Source of the DNA: Euphorbia lathyris
Taxonomy: Eukaryota; Streptophyta; Magnoliopsida; Malpighiales; Euphorbiaceae
Length of the DNA: 64,000 nucleotides
Direction of reading: 5' to 3'
Assembly: GCF_963576675.1 (NCBI RefSeq)
Contig: NC_088913.1
Span: 84,939,001 to 85,003,000 of the forward strand
Shown here: positions 49,108 through 60,327 of the stretch, in pieces
Position numbering within the stretch: the first letter of the stretch is position 1
Layout: every line of letters begins with the position of its first letter
The notes under the pieces: model-generated
What the model saw: the letters and a program-made list of their open reading frames with translations, nothing else
Database searches by the model: none
Told to the model about the DNA's origin: nothing
Position numbers and translations under genes: made by a program

Positions 49108-50663
49108 CGGTTTTGATATATGCATCCCTTAGGGCTGCATATAAGCATTAAATACAATAGAATATTCTTTTGTATTTTCAAAATTTATATTTAGGCAAAA
49201 GCTAACGAGCGCCCCCGGGGCGCTAGATAAGAAAAACAATTGCCATTAATTAATACATTGAAAGAATAAAGAAAATGATATCATTATTGATCATTAATCA
49301 TTTTTTTACTAATTGATCATTAATCATTTTTTTTGACTAATTAATCATTAATCATTTTTTTTTACTAATTGATCATTAATTACTCTATTTTATTCTCACC
49401 ATAATATCTCATTCCGTATATTTTCTATTCCCACCATTTCATCTTTCCTTATAAATTTTATAATTTTAATTGAAAGAATAAATAAAATGGTTATTAATTC
49501 ATTAGAAAAAAGATAATAAATTATAAAAGAATAAATAAACTTGAGTTTCTCATCATCCCATTTCATCTTCCGTCAAGAAAAAAATCTCATTCCCTCCATA
49601 ATATTTCCCACCATTTCACCTTTCTTTTGCGTTAGCGGGCCCGTTATATTTATTAGGGGAATTTACAAAGAAATTTAAATCTTAAAAACTATCTACACTT
49701 TTGTCAATTAGTTATTTCAACTATATCAATCCTAATATTTTGACAGTTATTCCTCCACTGCCACTTCAAAAGAAAAACCATTTAGGAAATTATTCTGACA
49801 TTTATAGAATAAAAATTACACTTTTTGATATATTAAAAATTAAATTACCAACATTAACAAAACAATAATATTATTATCATATATGATTTTCATGTAAAGA
49901 ACCCTATTTATTATACATTGAACTTCTAAATACACCAAAATTCATTTAATGCAATCATAAATTCTTTTATATTTTCTATATCTGCATTAATTTTTTATTT
50001 TTTATTTTTTGAAAAGATATCTGCATTTATTATTTCAACAGGTTATTTGTAACTGTGTTAGTAACAGAATAAAAGTTACAAATAACATATCGAAATGATA
50101 ATGTTTAAGTCTGACAGATAAAAGTTACACACAAAAAACTACAAACAACCCGTCAAAATACAATTAACTGCTTTATTTTATCGACGAACTTCTTTGGAAT
50201 ATCTGATGTGATAGTCAAATAACTGTCAAATCAGTAAGTTCAAATTTTTAGTTGTGTAAGGATAAAATCGAACATACTTGACATTGTTAGGAATAAAATT
50301 GTACAAATTCATAGTTACGGGTAAATCTGCACTGTTTCAAAAACGTTAGAAGTTCAATGTATAATAAATGCATGTTATTTGTAACTGTATTATTTCGACG
50401 AGTTATTTGTAACTTTTATTCTGTTACTAACACAGTTACAAATAATCTGTCGAAATAATAAATGCAGATATCTTTTCAAAAAATAAACAATAAAAAAGTA
50501 ATACAGATATAGAAAATATAAAAGAATTTATGATTGCATTAAATGAATTTTGATGTATTTAAAAGTTCAATATATAATAAATATACATCTTGAAAATACA
50601 AAAGAATATTCTATTATATTTAATGCCTATATGCAGCCCTAAGGGATGCATATATCAAAACCG
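49108..50663. mobile_element. Foldback element with long inverted arms
   Basis: Starts CGGTTTTGATATATGCATCC and ends in its inverse; the outer 74 bp differ at about two positions. Arms continue inward: 49905-50105 is inverted at about 50387-50590, so each arm is near 275 bp once the insertion at 49194-49904 is removed. The central spacer is about 280 bp. Flanking TTTAT at 49103-49107 and 50664-50668 may be a 5-bp duplication. Non-coding; transcripts could fold into long hairpins. Confidence 0.8.
49194..49904. mobile_element. 711-bp insertion in left arm of foldback element
   Basis: Interrupts the left arm relative to the right arm and is flanked by TATTTA (49188-49193 and 49905-49910). It begins GGCAAAAGCTAACGAGCG and contains a perfect GC-rich hairpin AGCGCCCC-C-GGGGCGCT near 49208-49224, a second GC-rich palindrome at about 49634, and three ATTGATCATTAATCATTTTT units at 49285-49385. 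Class unknown. Confidence 0.6.
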
Positions 50664-50668
50664 TTTAT

Positions 50669-50979
50669 AAAAATGATATTTGTTGTGATTTTGTGCAGTT
50701 ACTAACGTTACATATATTATAAATTTCGGCGCCAGTTGAGGTTAGTTAATTCTATGAAGTAGATATTATAATTTGAATATTTTTGAGTTTATTATTGATA
50801 TGAAGTACATATTTGAACTGTGAAAATGTGATTGAAGTTGTATTATTGATATGAAGTGTGATATTTGAGAATGAAATTGAAGTAGATATTATAATTTGAA
50901 ATTTTTTTCAGTTTATTATTGGTATGAAGTTTATATTTCAACTGTGTAACTAGATATTTATTATTTATATATATATATA
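50669..50979. repeat. AT-rich stretch with a two-copy repeat
   Basis: A unit of about 68 bp starting GAAGTAGATATTATAATTTG occurs at about 50755 and 50878. It is followed by a TA tract (50966-50979) at the fourth MULE's left end. No gene seen. Confidence 0.6.
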
Positions 50980-52108
50980 GGGGTGAGATCCAGTGCGACC
51001 AGGGGTCTAGGTGTGGCAATGAGTTTATTGTGTGACATAACAAAACTACATAGTTTTGGCAAGAAAATCCAATAAAAAAACATGCGTCCTTCCTCCCTCA
51101 GACAAAAAACGTGCGAATCAAAGATTATTCTTCACCATTCTCGATCGATTTTCTTCTCCTCACCGAAAACTTCGATCGATTTCTACAGATTAATCTCCGA
51201 TTTCCTTCTCCTCACCATTATCGAACGATTTTCTTCTCCTCACCGTTATTGATCGATTTTCTTCTCCTCTGAATTAACAATCGATTTTCTTCTCCTCACC
51301 ATTATTTATTCTCGATCGATTTCTGATCTGTATTCACATTAAATATGAAATCCGAACACCAAGACATGGAATCTGAAGACCAGAATCAGTCCAATACGAC
51401 ACAAAGAACATCATCTTCAGGTATTTTGATCGATTTTCTTCTCCTCTGAATTATCGATCGATTTTCTTCTACTCATCATTATTGATCGATTCTGTTGTCG
51501 ACCATTATTAATAATAGTTGTTCTTAATTCTGTTTACAATAATTATTGATTCTGTTCTTAATTCTTGGAAATATTGAAATCTGTTTACACTAATTATTCC
51601 AAAAGATTGTAGTCTGAATTCTAACAAATTGTACCACTTGTTCCATGTAATTATATTATTTGTTCCAACTAAATGTATGATTTGTTCCGAGTGAATGTAC
51701 CATTTGTTCCGAGCGAATGTACCATTTGTTTTAAGAACATGTTTGTCCTAGTCTCAATTTTCTTACCTGTTTTGTAGATTTGCTTTATAATATTCTGTTC
51801 GTAATTCTTGGAAATATTGAAATCTGTTTACACTAATTATTCAAATCGAATTCTAACAAATTTTACCACTTGTTCCATGTAATTATATTATTTGTTCCAA
51901 CTAAATGTATTGTTTGTTCCAACTAAATGTACCATTTGTTCCGAGTGAATGTACCATTTGTTCCGAGCGAATGTACCATTTGTTTCAAGAACATGTTTGT
52001 CCTAATCTCAATTTTCTTACCTGTTTTGTAGATTTGCTTTCACCTAGTCACTCTTGTACTGCAATTGTAACTTACACACCAGAAGTAATTACAAGATTCA
52101 CTTCTAAT

Positions 52109-52845
52109 CAATGTTTTAAAAACCGGACCGGATATCGAACCGTTGTGACAAAGGGTTCAGGGGTTAATGGGTTCAACCGGTTGACTCGGATTGGTTGAAC
52201 CGGATGACGTCATAGATTATATATATATATAATAAATTCTAATAAAGTAAATATGACCCAAATATATAAATAATCAACATTACAATAATTTCTAAGCCAT
52301 ATGTATGTACTAAGTAATAAAAAATTTCTATGCCATGATACTGTTTGTTTTTAAATTTTAACCTAAAAAGAAAAAAAAGGCCTAAGCAATAGTAATTGTA
52401 ATTTGAAACAAGGATATAATTGTAATTTGAAACAAGAATATAGATAGGAGTACAAATTTTGAAACTAGGAAATTTGAAACTACAAGTAGTAATTAATATT
52501 AAAAGAATAATAAAAAAAAATAATCTTGGACTGGTAGATATGGCATGTAGGCGTACAAATGAAAAAAAATTCAAAACATATACAATCCCACATCGCTTTT
52601 TGGAGAGCACAGCAAAGAGAAGGTCTTCTATAAATAGTGTCGGCGTATTAGAATTTTTTTATAATTTTTTTTACACAAACCGGGGTGAAACCGGTTCACC
52701 GGGTTGATCCCGGTTCGCCGGTTTCACCCGGTTTACATGGGGTCACTAGCAGTGACCCCAAAGTACAATAACCGGATCGGATGTCTGGCCGGTTCGCGGT
52801 TGAACGGGTTCAACCGTCCGGGCCGATCCGGTTTTTAAAACCATG
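52109..52845. mobile_element. hAT-type MITE in transposase exon
   Basis: 737 bp with ends CAATGTTTTAAAAACCGGAC and, inverted, CATGGTTTTAAAAACCGGAT. Flanking 8-bp sequences are CTTCTAAT (52101-52108) and GTTCTAAT (52846-52853), one mismatch, as expected for hAT. The ends are rich in CCGG-type palindromes. No coding capacity. Confidence 0.8.
52585..52636 (+). promoter_or_regulatory. snRNA-promoter-like USE plus TATA inside the MITE
   Basis: ATCCCACATCG (52585-52595) matches the plant snRNA upstream sequence element, and TATAAATA (52629-52636) follows after 33 bp. In plant U-snRNA genes a gap near this size goes with Pol II transcription. Whether it acts as a promoter here is unknown. Confidence 0.45.
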
Positions 52846-53573
52846 GTTCTAATGGATCAAAATTATGATTGCCTACTTGTTTAAATGAATTAAAACCTGC
52901 TCTTGGAATGACATTTGAGAATTAATAAAGCTCATGAATTCTACAAGTCATAGGCATATGCTGCTGGATTTAATAGTAGGGTATCAACATCAAGAAAGAA
53001 ACATGGTGTTATAAAAGAACAATTTTTTGTATGCAATAAAGAAGGTTACAAATATCAAAGACAAACAACGACATCCAGTGATAAAAAAAACCCAGAAAAA
53101 GGACACTCAGTCGTGTAGGATGCAGTGCTAGAATGATTATCAAACTTTCTGACAAGGGAATCTATGAAGTGACACAATTTAAAGAAGAACATAATCATAT
53201 TCTTTACACTCCAGGTTGTATACAATATCAAAAAGAGGGCATGAAGATGAAACCTTCTACTAAAAAAGATGGTAGTTAATAATGCAAAGGTAAACCATCT
53301 TCTTCATAATAGTTACTGCATTATAAATACTAAAATGTTTAGTTATAGAATATTTATCATTTCATCTAAAAAAAGTGTTCTGATTTGATTAAATAGATGA
53401 ATGTTCGTCCTCTGAAAACTTATAGACAAGCAAAGGAACTTTATGGAGGATATAAAAATATTGGTGCATCGAAGATAGATTTTAAGAATTTCCAGAGAGA
53501 CCTGAAAGCCTATATTAAGGATTCAGATGCATAAATGTTCGTAGATAATTTTGAGAGAAAAAAGGAGCTATGG

Positions 53574-53689
53574 TGTAACACCCTAGACGTATAATAATTT
53601 TTTTTTTACTAAAACTATTCGTTAGATAAAAGCATATATTAACAACCTATACTCGTAGGTATATCAAACATATACACGTTAATATACAC

Positions 53690-53725
<36 letters not shown>

Positions 53726-55009
53726 CTTTATACATACAGTCTACAAACTTGTATAGTCCAAAAGTTTACTTATACTACATGCTTGTGAGGAGAGGAGATA
53801 GAATGAGATGGAATCCAGCAGACCGACCTTTCATCCATGCTATCTACAATATCTGAACTTTCTAGAAACTCTTATTCGTCTACTTCATCAACCAACTGAA
53901 AAATTTAGCGATTTATATGAGTCGCCACTCAGTGAATATAAACAATCAATGAATTATAAATCACATACACATGCACACGTACAAATTCATGCATATGCAA
54001 ATGCTAAGCCTTTTTATTAATTTTGTTGTGACACCACCAGCTAGACACTTGCCGGGATCAAGTAGCAGGTAAACGGTAACACATGTATTGCTGTGCAGCC
54101 TTGTAATTTCATAATTCGACCTTTCGGCCCATGTAATCAAGTAGTCCATGTAAATGACCATATAGGCCCAAGTAGTTCATATATCTGACCATATAGGTCC
54201 AAGTAGTCCATATAATCAAGTAGTCATAAGTGTCTAGACTGGTACACCACAACGCCATTTACGTTTTATGCAACATGTGCACATACTTTGCATTTAAGTC
54301 ATTCCATCACAAGTAATTAAATCAAGTATCAATTCACATCAAACATAGTAAGAAAATTCACAATATCACAAAATATCAATTAATATCAACATTTCAATCA
54401 CAACTTCAAAAGCCAAAATATTCATATCATGTTTATACTCACAACTAAGCCGCTAGCTTCCTTAACGGCGACTTGTACCTTCCTCCGGAATATCTTCAAA
54501 GTTTTGAGTACCTTTCTCTTCTTCTACCACTTCATCTTCATCTTCTTCTCTTTTCTTCACTTTCTCTCTCTTAAAAGTGTTTCTCTCTCTCAATTTTCTG
54601 GAGAATTCCAGATTAGAATGGATTAAATAAACCTTCCACAAGGTTATCTTATGGGTTTGAGTAAAACCCCACATCTATCCCTACACTCCCCACTATCTTA
54701 TTATTATTATTATTATTATTATTAGATCTGAAATTATATTTATTATTTAAATTATAAATTTAGCAAATTACACTTTAGTCCTTATACTTTTAAGATTATT
54801 CAATTTAGTCCCTATACTTTTAAGACACACTTAAACATCTATTTCATATACTTTCACTTATCATAATATTAGTATCTACATAAATTATCATGTATTCAAT
54901 GACATTAATGACATGTAAAAATGCAAATATTATTTTCTAATGTACCCTAATAAGGTCATGTAATGCATATGCCTATATGAAATGAAATGCACCAAATTGA
55001 GATGTTACA
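53574..55009 (+). mobile_element. Solo LTR in transposase exon
   Basis: 1436 bp from TGTAACACCC to GATGTTACA, flanked by a perfect 5-bp duplication TATGG (53569-53573 and 55010-55014). The exon reads across when it is removed (compare 10338-10360). It is not the same family as the Gypsy LTRs at 32031 or 60328. It contains CA/TA microsatellites at about 53683-53725 and a (TTA)n tract at about 54696-54724. It marks a past full element lost by LTR recombination. Confidence 0.9.
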
Positions 55010-56961
55010 TATGGAGTGCCTTATTTTTCGAATTTGAAGTAGATGAAGACAACAGACTATGTAGAGCTTTATGGGCAGACCCTGAATGTATCAAAAACTA
55101 CACTCTTATAATAATCTTTGACATAAAATTATTGTTTTCTTCCCTTCATATGCTGTTGTTCCAACAGAAAACTTATGTTGTTCCAACACAATAGTCATGT
55201 TGTTCCAATAGAAAACTTATTTTTATACTACACTGAACAGGTATAATATGATATTTGGGCCATTTACTGGGGTTGACAACCACAAAAAATGTATTACATT
55301 TGCGGTTTGTTTCGTGGCTAATGAAGATATTGCATCATTTGAGTGGGTGTTTAAAACGTTTCTCAAAGCCATGGACAACAATGAGCCAACATGCTTGATA
55401 ATAGACCAAGATCCAACAATGATAGTTGCAATAAAAAAATGTTTTCCAAAAAACAGAACACGGATTTTGCATGTGGCACATTATGAAGAAGATATCAGAC
55501 AAAATAGGTACGAAAGATCATTCTATGCCCTTTATTTTCTATAATACCATTCAATACTTAAAATGTTCCAACAGAGTACATGTGTTGTTCCATACGCATA
55601 CATAAATTGTTCCATAAGTTCAATTTCTTCTAAACTCTTTTGTTACTAATACAGGACGACAAATAATGCAAGAAACAAATTTTATCGCAAAGACAAATTC
55701 ATGTATGTGGAGTGTCGAATTGGAACCAGAAGAGTTTGAGCCAAAATGGATGGAAATTATGTTGGAATTCAATTTAGAAGAACATGGATGGCTGAAACAC
55801 ATGTATGATATCAGATCAATATGGATACCTGCTTATTTCAGAGACTCATTCCTAGCGGGCTTAATAAGAACAACCCCAAGGTCAGAAAGTGAAAATCACT
55901 TCTTCACTTCTTTCACAAAAAGTCATTTAACTCTTGTTGAGTTCCTTCTCTAGTTTGAGGGTGAAATGGAAGCACAAAGACATGCACAAGGTAAAAATGA
56001 CAGTGATTCCAAACACTCAAAACCTGTGTGTGAAACACCAATTCCTATTGAAAAGCATGGATCAGAAGTATTTACAACAACAATTTTTTTATGAATTTAA
56101 AAAACAAGTGCTTGATGCTTCCTTTAACTATGGAGTTGATGATATACAGAAATACAATGAAAAATGCAGAATCATTGTCAAGGAAAAAAGTAAAACAACA
56201 ACATATCAGGTTGTTTATAATACAAACAACAGTGACACAACATGTTCATGCGAGATGTTCAATAGAGGAGGAATTCCTTGTAGACATATGGTGTTCGTGT
56301 GGAAGGATAGAATGTTGGACAGAATTCCTCATCAGTATGTTCTGAACAAATGGAAAATCTTGCCAGAGATAACATTGCAGAATAATGTTATAGAAGAATG
56401 TGCTCGAACAATGGATAGGAAAATAATATTGAATAACTTGTGGTTTGAGATTCACATGTCTGTGTGTTTGGCTGAAGGTGATGAAGAGGACCGCACTAAT
56501 CTTCAAGAAACATTAAAGCATTGAGGACAGATTTGGAAGCAAAGAAGAGAAAGAACAACGTCAACAATTCTAGTAAAATACAAGACATAGAGATGTTGGT
56601 TGGAACAAGTCGGCCCTCTGAAGTTGTAATCAAAGAACCTAAAGTTTCAAAAAACAAAGGAACTGGGATTCATATTACAAACAGTGAGAAAAGATTGAAG
56701 GGAGAAAAAGAGAAAGCAATTGAACAAACACAGAAAAAGCAAAGGATGTGCAAATGTTGTAATCAATTGTGCCACCATGATATTAGAAACTGCCCAAAAA
56801 ACGAAAGGAATAATGTAAGTTTACCAGCTTGGAACAACTTGTATTCTCATTTGGAACAACTCATCATGAAAAAGAGTAATATGTAATTAAAAATTTGTGT
56901 CATCACGTAATCATGAAAAAAAGAAATATATAATTAAAGTAGAAATTCATAACAACCGATG

Positions 56962-57336
56962 TTAATAATTAAAAAAACAAAATACATAATTAAAAAAATT
57001 AACAGAACCAGGACCTAAAACATCATTGTTGTATTGTCTATTTTTTTTCTTCAGTTTTTTCTTCTCTTCCTTCAGTTCCTCCTTCAGATCCTCTTTCTGT
57101 TCTTCTGCTTTCTCAATGTAAGATACCATTGAGTCACAGAAGAAAAACACGAATGCCTTCATTCTGTTCACTTTCCTTATCATCTCATCAGCATCCCTCT
57201 CGTGAAAAGCATCATGCATGTCTTGAATTACTTGAAGAAACTTGGAAGGAGTTTTCAGTTGTGGCTGTGGCGGTGGTTGTTCTGGTGGAGAAGGAGATCT
57301 CTTTCTCTTCCCTGAACTTGAACTACTTCCTAACAT
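56962..57336 (-). CDS. Small coiled-coil accessory protein of the MULE, copy 4
   Basis: Open frame of 124 codons on the minus strand, convergent with the transposase gene. Start chosen at MLGSSSSSGKRKRSPSPP because the copy 3 homologue starts at the same point and a TATA box (57373-57380) lies 37 bp upstream. Regions: Ser-rich start and KRKR nuclear-signal-like motif (residues 1-20), Pro/Gln linker, helical middle, charged coiled coil EKAEEQKEDLKEELKEEKKK (about residues 75-95), and YNNDVLGP near the end. I do not recognise the family. Neighbours suggest a role in the element's own transposition or expression. Confidence 0.6.
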   Translation of the reverse strand: MLGSSSSSGKRKRSPSPPEQPPPQPQLKTPSKFLQVIQDMHDAFHERDADEMIRKVNRMKAFVFFFCDSMVSYIEKAEEQKEDLKEELKEEKKKLKKKNRQYNNDVLGPGSVNFFNYVFCFFNY

Positions 57337-57372
57337 TTTTTCTGAAAGTACAAACAAGAGAGAAAAGAATAA

Positions 57373-57380
57373 TATTTATA
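57373..57380 (-). promoter_or_regulatory. TATA box of coiled-coil gene, copy 4
   Basis: TATAAATA on the minus strand, 37 bp upstream of the chosen ATG. Copy 3 has the equivalent at 12913-12921. Confidence 0.5.
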
Positions 57381-57752
57381 GAAGACATGCTATACACAAC
57401 ACGCATAAATAATCAGTTATTGGGAATCTCAACAGTTTTAAATGATTGAACCTCTTCATCTTCTATTTTTTATTATATCGAACACACACACCTTTCCATT
57501 CCAATAAATATTTATTGGGAATTTCAGCAGTCTTAAATTATTAAGTCTCTTTAAATTCTATTTTTTCATCAGTCTTAAGTTATTGAGTCTCTTTAATTCA
57601 AATTCTATTTTTTTTTAATGTACACTAAAGTAAATCTATATTCATTTTCTCAACAATGACAACTTTAATGATACATATAGCATGCATTATTTATATTCAA
57701 ATAGTGATTAATATTTCATTTGATTTTCTATTTTATAGGATGAAGCCTCAAA

Positions 57753-60327
57753 ACTTTTTTTATGGAAAGGTTGGGACGAGTGTATTTGATCCACGGACAT
57801 CCCAGCCAGGCTGGCACCCCAAGGACAAAACACACAAACCCAAAACTATATATAAAAAATGAAAGAATGTTTTACATCAAAATTAAAGAGAGGGGGGAGG
57901 AGAAGAAAGAATAAAAAGTGCTAAGAAAAATGATAATTTACAACCGAAGCAATATCATCAAGAACAAATCTCTGATAGAAATCGGGAGCCGAATGCCACC
58001 ATAGGCTGCAATTCGCTGTTACTGCATGACGAGCAAGCGCGTCAGCAGTCCTATTTCCCTCCCTGAAGATGTGGGAAATTTTGATTTCCATTCCCGAGCA
58101 CTGATGGAGACAATTCAACCATTGTTGGTGGATCGACTAGGGGACCTGATCAGACCTGTTGCGCATAAGCTGAACCACGAGCGCCGAATCAGACTCGACC
58201 CAAAGATGAAACCAACCGCGCATCCTGGCAATATCAACTGCATAAATAACCGCCTGTATTTCCACGTAATGTGCAGGAGTAGACCCCAACGGGATGGCGA
58301 AACAGCCTTTTGGGAAGCCTCTAAAATTTCGAAAAATTCCTCCTGAACCAGCAGCAATCGGCGAACCACTCGCGGAGCCATCTGTGTTTACCTTCGTCCA
58401 ATTCGGAGGCGGGGGAAGCCAATGAACAACAATGATGTTAGGGGCAGGCGGAGGCCGGGGCCGGATATGATGGTATCGAAGCACCTGAGCATCATAAGCA
58501 CTAGAGCAATGCCCCAAATACAGAAAACCAGATTCACGAATGTGGCAGGTCAGCTTAATGACAGATCTTTGGATTGAAGGCAGCTTAGACTCAAAGCATG
58601 TTAAGTATCTCGTTCTCCAGATTAACCAGAAACAACTGATCGCAACCGCTTGCCATAGGCGGTAAACCTGTTTGCCAAATTTCATATGCATGAGCTGATT
58701 AAAAAAGGAGCTAGTATTACCCGTGAGGTCTAGTATGACGCCAAAGACGAAACTGAGATGATGCCAAAGTGCAGTAACGAAGTGGCATGAGGCAAACAGG
58801 TGCGTTGTGGTCTCTGCATTTTCCAGACAAAGATAACAGAAAGAGGCGAGCATGAATCCCCGGGCCTGCAAATTCTCATGGTTTGGTAGGTGGTTGTTTA
58901 ACACCCTCCAGTAGAGAAGCGATCTTGACGGAGGGATATGAGCTCCCCAAATAAATTTGTGTGAGTCAGAAGCTGGAGTATGTGATTGCAGTGACTCGGA
59001 GAAAGTCCCAGATTCAGCAGGTTCCCAAATACAAAGGTCAAAATCATCCATACCTCTTTTTATACGTCTGATATTGTCTTGGACGTGATCCGGAAAGATG
59101 TCCAAGTTTATCCCATCATCACCGTCGAGATAGTTTTCCACACTGCTGACCAGAAATTTTCGACTAGCCCTTGGGAGGTGAAGTTGATCCGCAATAACTG
59201 GTTTAATCCATGGCCCCAACCAAAAATTCATATGTGATACTTTCCCAATCCACCACCTAACCCGATATTGAATAACCCCAAACATAGACTTGCAAGAGGT
59301 CCAAACCGAGGAAGAACTGATCAATTTTGGACTGCCAGTGCTGTTCAGGAATCGGGCTTGCAGAAGCGTGGAAATGAAGGACCTTCCCTGAATGAGCTCC
59401 CATGCCAACTTTCCGATAAGAGCAGAGTTGAAGTTGTGGAGCTACTTAATACCAAGTCCCCCTGAGGCTATACTCCTGCAGTAAAGACTCCATTTAACAG
59501 TTATACTTTTTTTGGATTCAATCGAGCCGGTCCAGAAGAAATTTCTGATACAACGGTTTATTTTCTTCAGCAGTTTCACGAGCCACTTGTAGACTGTAAA
59601 GGCATGTACTAGGACACCTGTAAAAGCGGATTTAATTAATGTCAAGCACCCCGCCATTGACAATGTTGAGCCTTTCCAGTTGCTGAATTGAGATATAAAT
59701 CTATCTGTCATGCCAAGCAGAGAACTGGACTTGGGAGACCCCGTGAATAACGGAACTCCTAAATACTGAAAAGGTATAACCGCTTGCCGAATGCCAAGAA
59801 TACCTGCTAGCCTAGTGCGTCTTCTGATCGTGACACCATGGCTGAAAAAAACCGAGGACTTGTCCCAATTGACGGTTTGACCAGAAATATCCCCATATAA
59901 CTGGAAGCAGTTTCTAATGGTCTGCATATTAGCAATAGAAGCTTTCGCAAAAAGTAGCATGTCGTCCGCATAAAGCAGGTGAGAGGGGAAAGCTGCCCCT
60001 TTAGTGTAAGCCATTGGAGTAAAGAGACCTTCCAATTCCAATTTATCCAACCATCTCGTGAGAAAGTCCTCCGCAATGCCAAATAGTATTGGGGAGATAG
60101 GGTCCCCCTGTCTAACCCATCTAGAGCAATTCAAGAACCCTTTAGATTCTCCATTGATAAGAATAGAGATCCGCGCACAGGAGAGAATGTTCAGAATCCA
60201 GTCCCGAAACTTGAGCGAGAAACCAAAAGCTTCCATAACCGTGAGTAGGAAGTTCCAGTCTAGGGTATCAAAAGCTTTTCTGATGTCAATTTTGAGGGCC
60301 ATATTCCCGCCAAAGCAACTTTTATTT
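57753..60327 (-). mobile_element. L1-type LINE, 3' part, inserted in MULE
   Basis: Non-LTR retrotransposon read on the minus strand. Its 3' end shows as a short poly-T (57753-57759) on the plus strand, next to MULE sequence AAGCCTCAAAAC. At the other side the RT domain is cut at 60327 by the start of a Gypsy LTR. The remaining 5' half should therefore lie beyond the window on the far side of that Gypsy element. Confidence 0.82.
57921..60327 (-). pseudogene. LINE ORF2: reverse transcriptase, zf-RVT, RNase H
   Basis: One minus-strand frame with two stops (TAG 59442-59444 and TAG 58137-58139). It opens in the RT palm with SCFGGNMALKIDIRKAFDTL, continues through VRQGDPISP and LLYADDMLLFA (catalytic YADD), then the thumb, a zinc-binding RT region (PPSRSLLYWRV...CYLCLE...HLFASC), and a C-terminal RNase H of the plant L1 type (NTDGSA, VEIQAV, VESDSA, and NRTADALARHA after the second stop). 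Endonuclease and ORF1 are absent from the window. Confidence 0.9.

Larger units (their letters stand above)
51345..56814 (+). pseudogene. FAR1/FHY3-type MULE transposase, copy 4 (nested insertions)
   Basis: Same exon layout as copy 3. Exon 1 (51345-51420) begins MKSEHQDMESED. The first intron has a partial tandem duplication (about 51530-51790 and 51790-52030). Exon 2 starts at 52032 and is split by a MITE (52109-52845). The FAR1 domain continues to about 53288. Exon 3 starts at 53398 and is split by a solo LTR (53574-55009). Exon 4 starts near 55243 and exon 5 near 55656. The last exon carries the SWIM finger (CSCEMF...IPCRHM) and CKCCNQLCHHDIRNC, ending at a GTAAGT donor at 56815. Stops include TGA at 52866 and TAG near 55951. 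Confidence 0.88.
50980..57752 (+). mobile_element. MULE copy 4, transposase side
   Basis: Left end GGGGTGAGATCCAGTGCGAC after a TA tract, then transposase gene (+) and coiled-coil gene (-) in the same order as copy 3. The right part is cut by the LINE, which entered the 3' exon at AAGCCTCAAAAC. TTGTTCCAA motifs cluster at 51640-51735, 51870-51985, 55155-55215 and 55560-55620. Confidence 0.82.

Noticed and set aside
50669..50979. A host promoter or RNA gene upstream of MULE copy 4
   Set aside because: Only AT-rich repeats and a TA tract; no conserved boxes or structured RNA seen.
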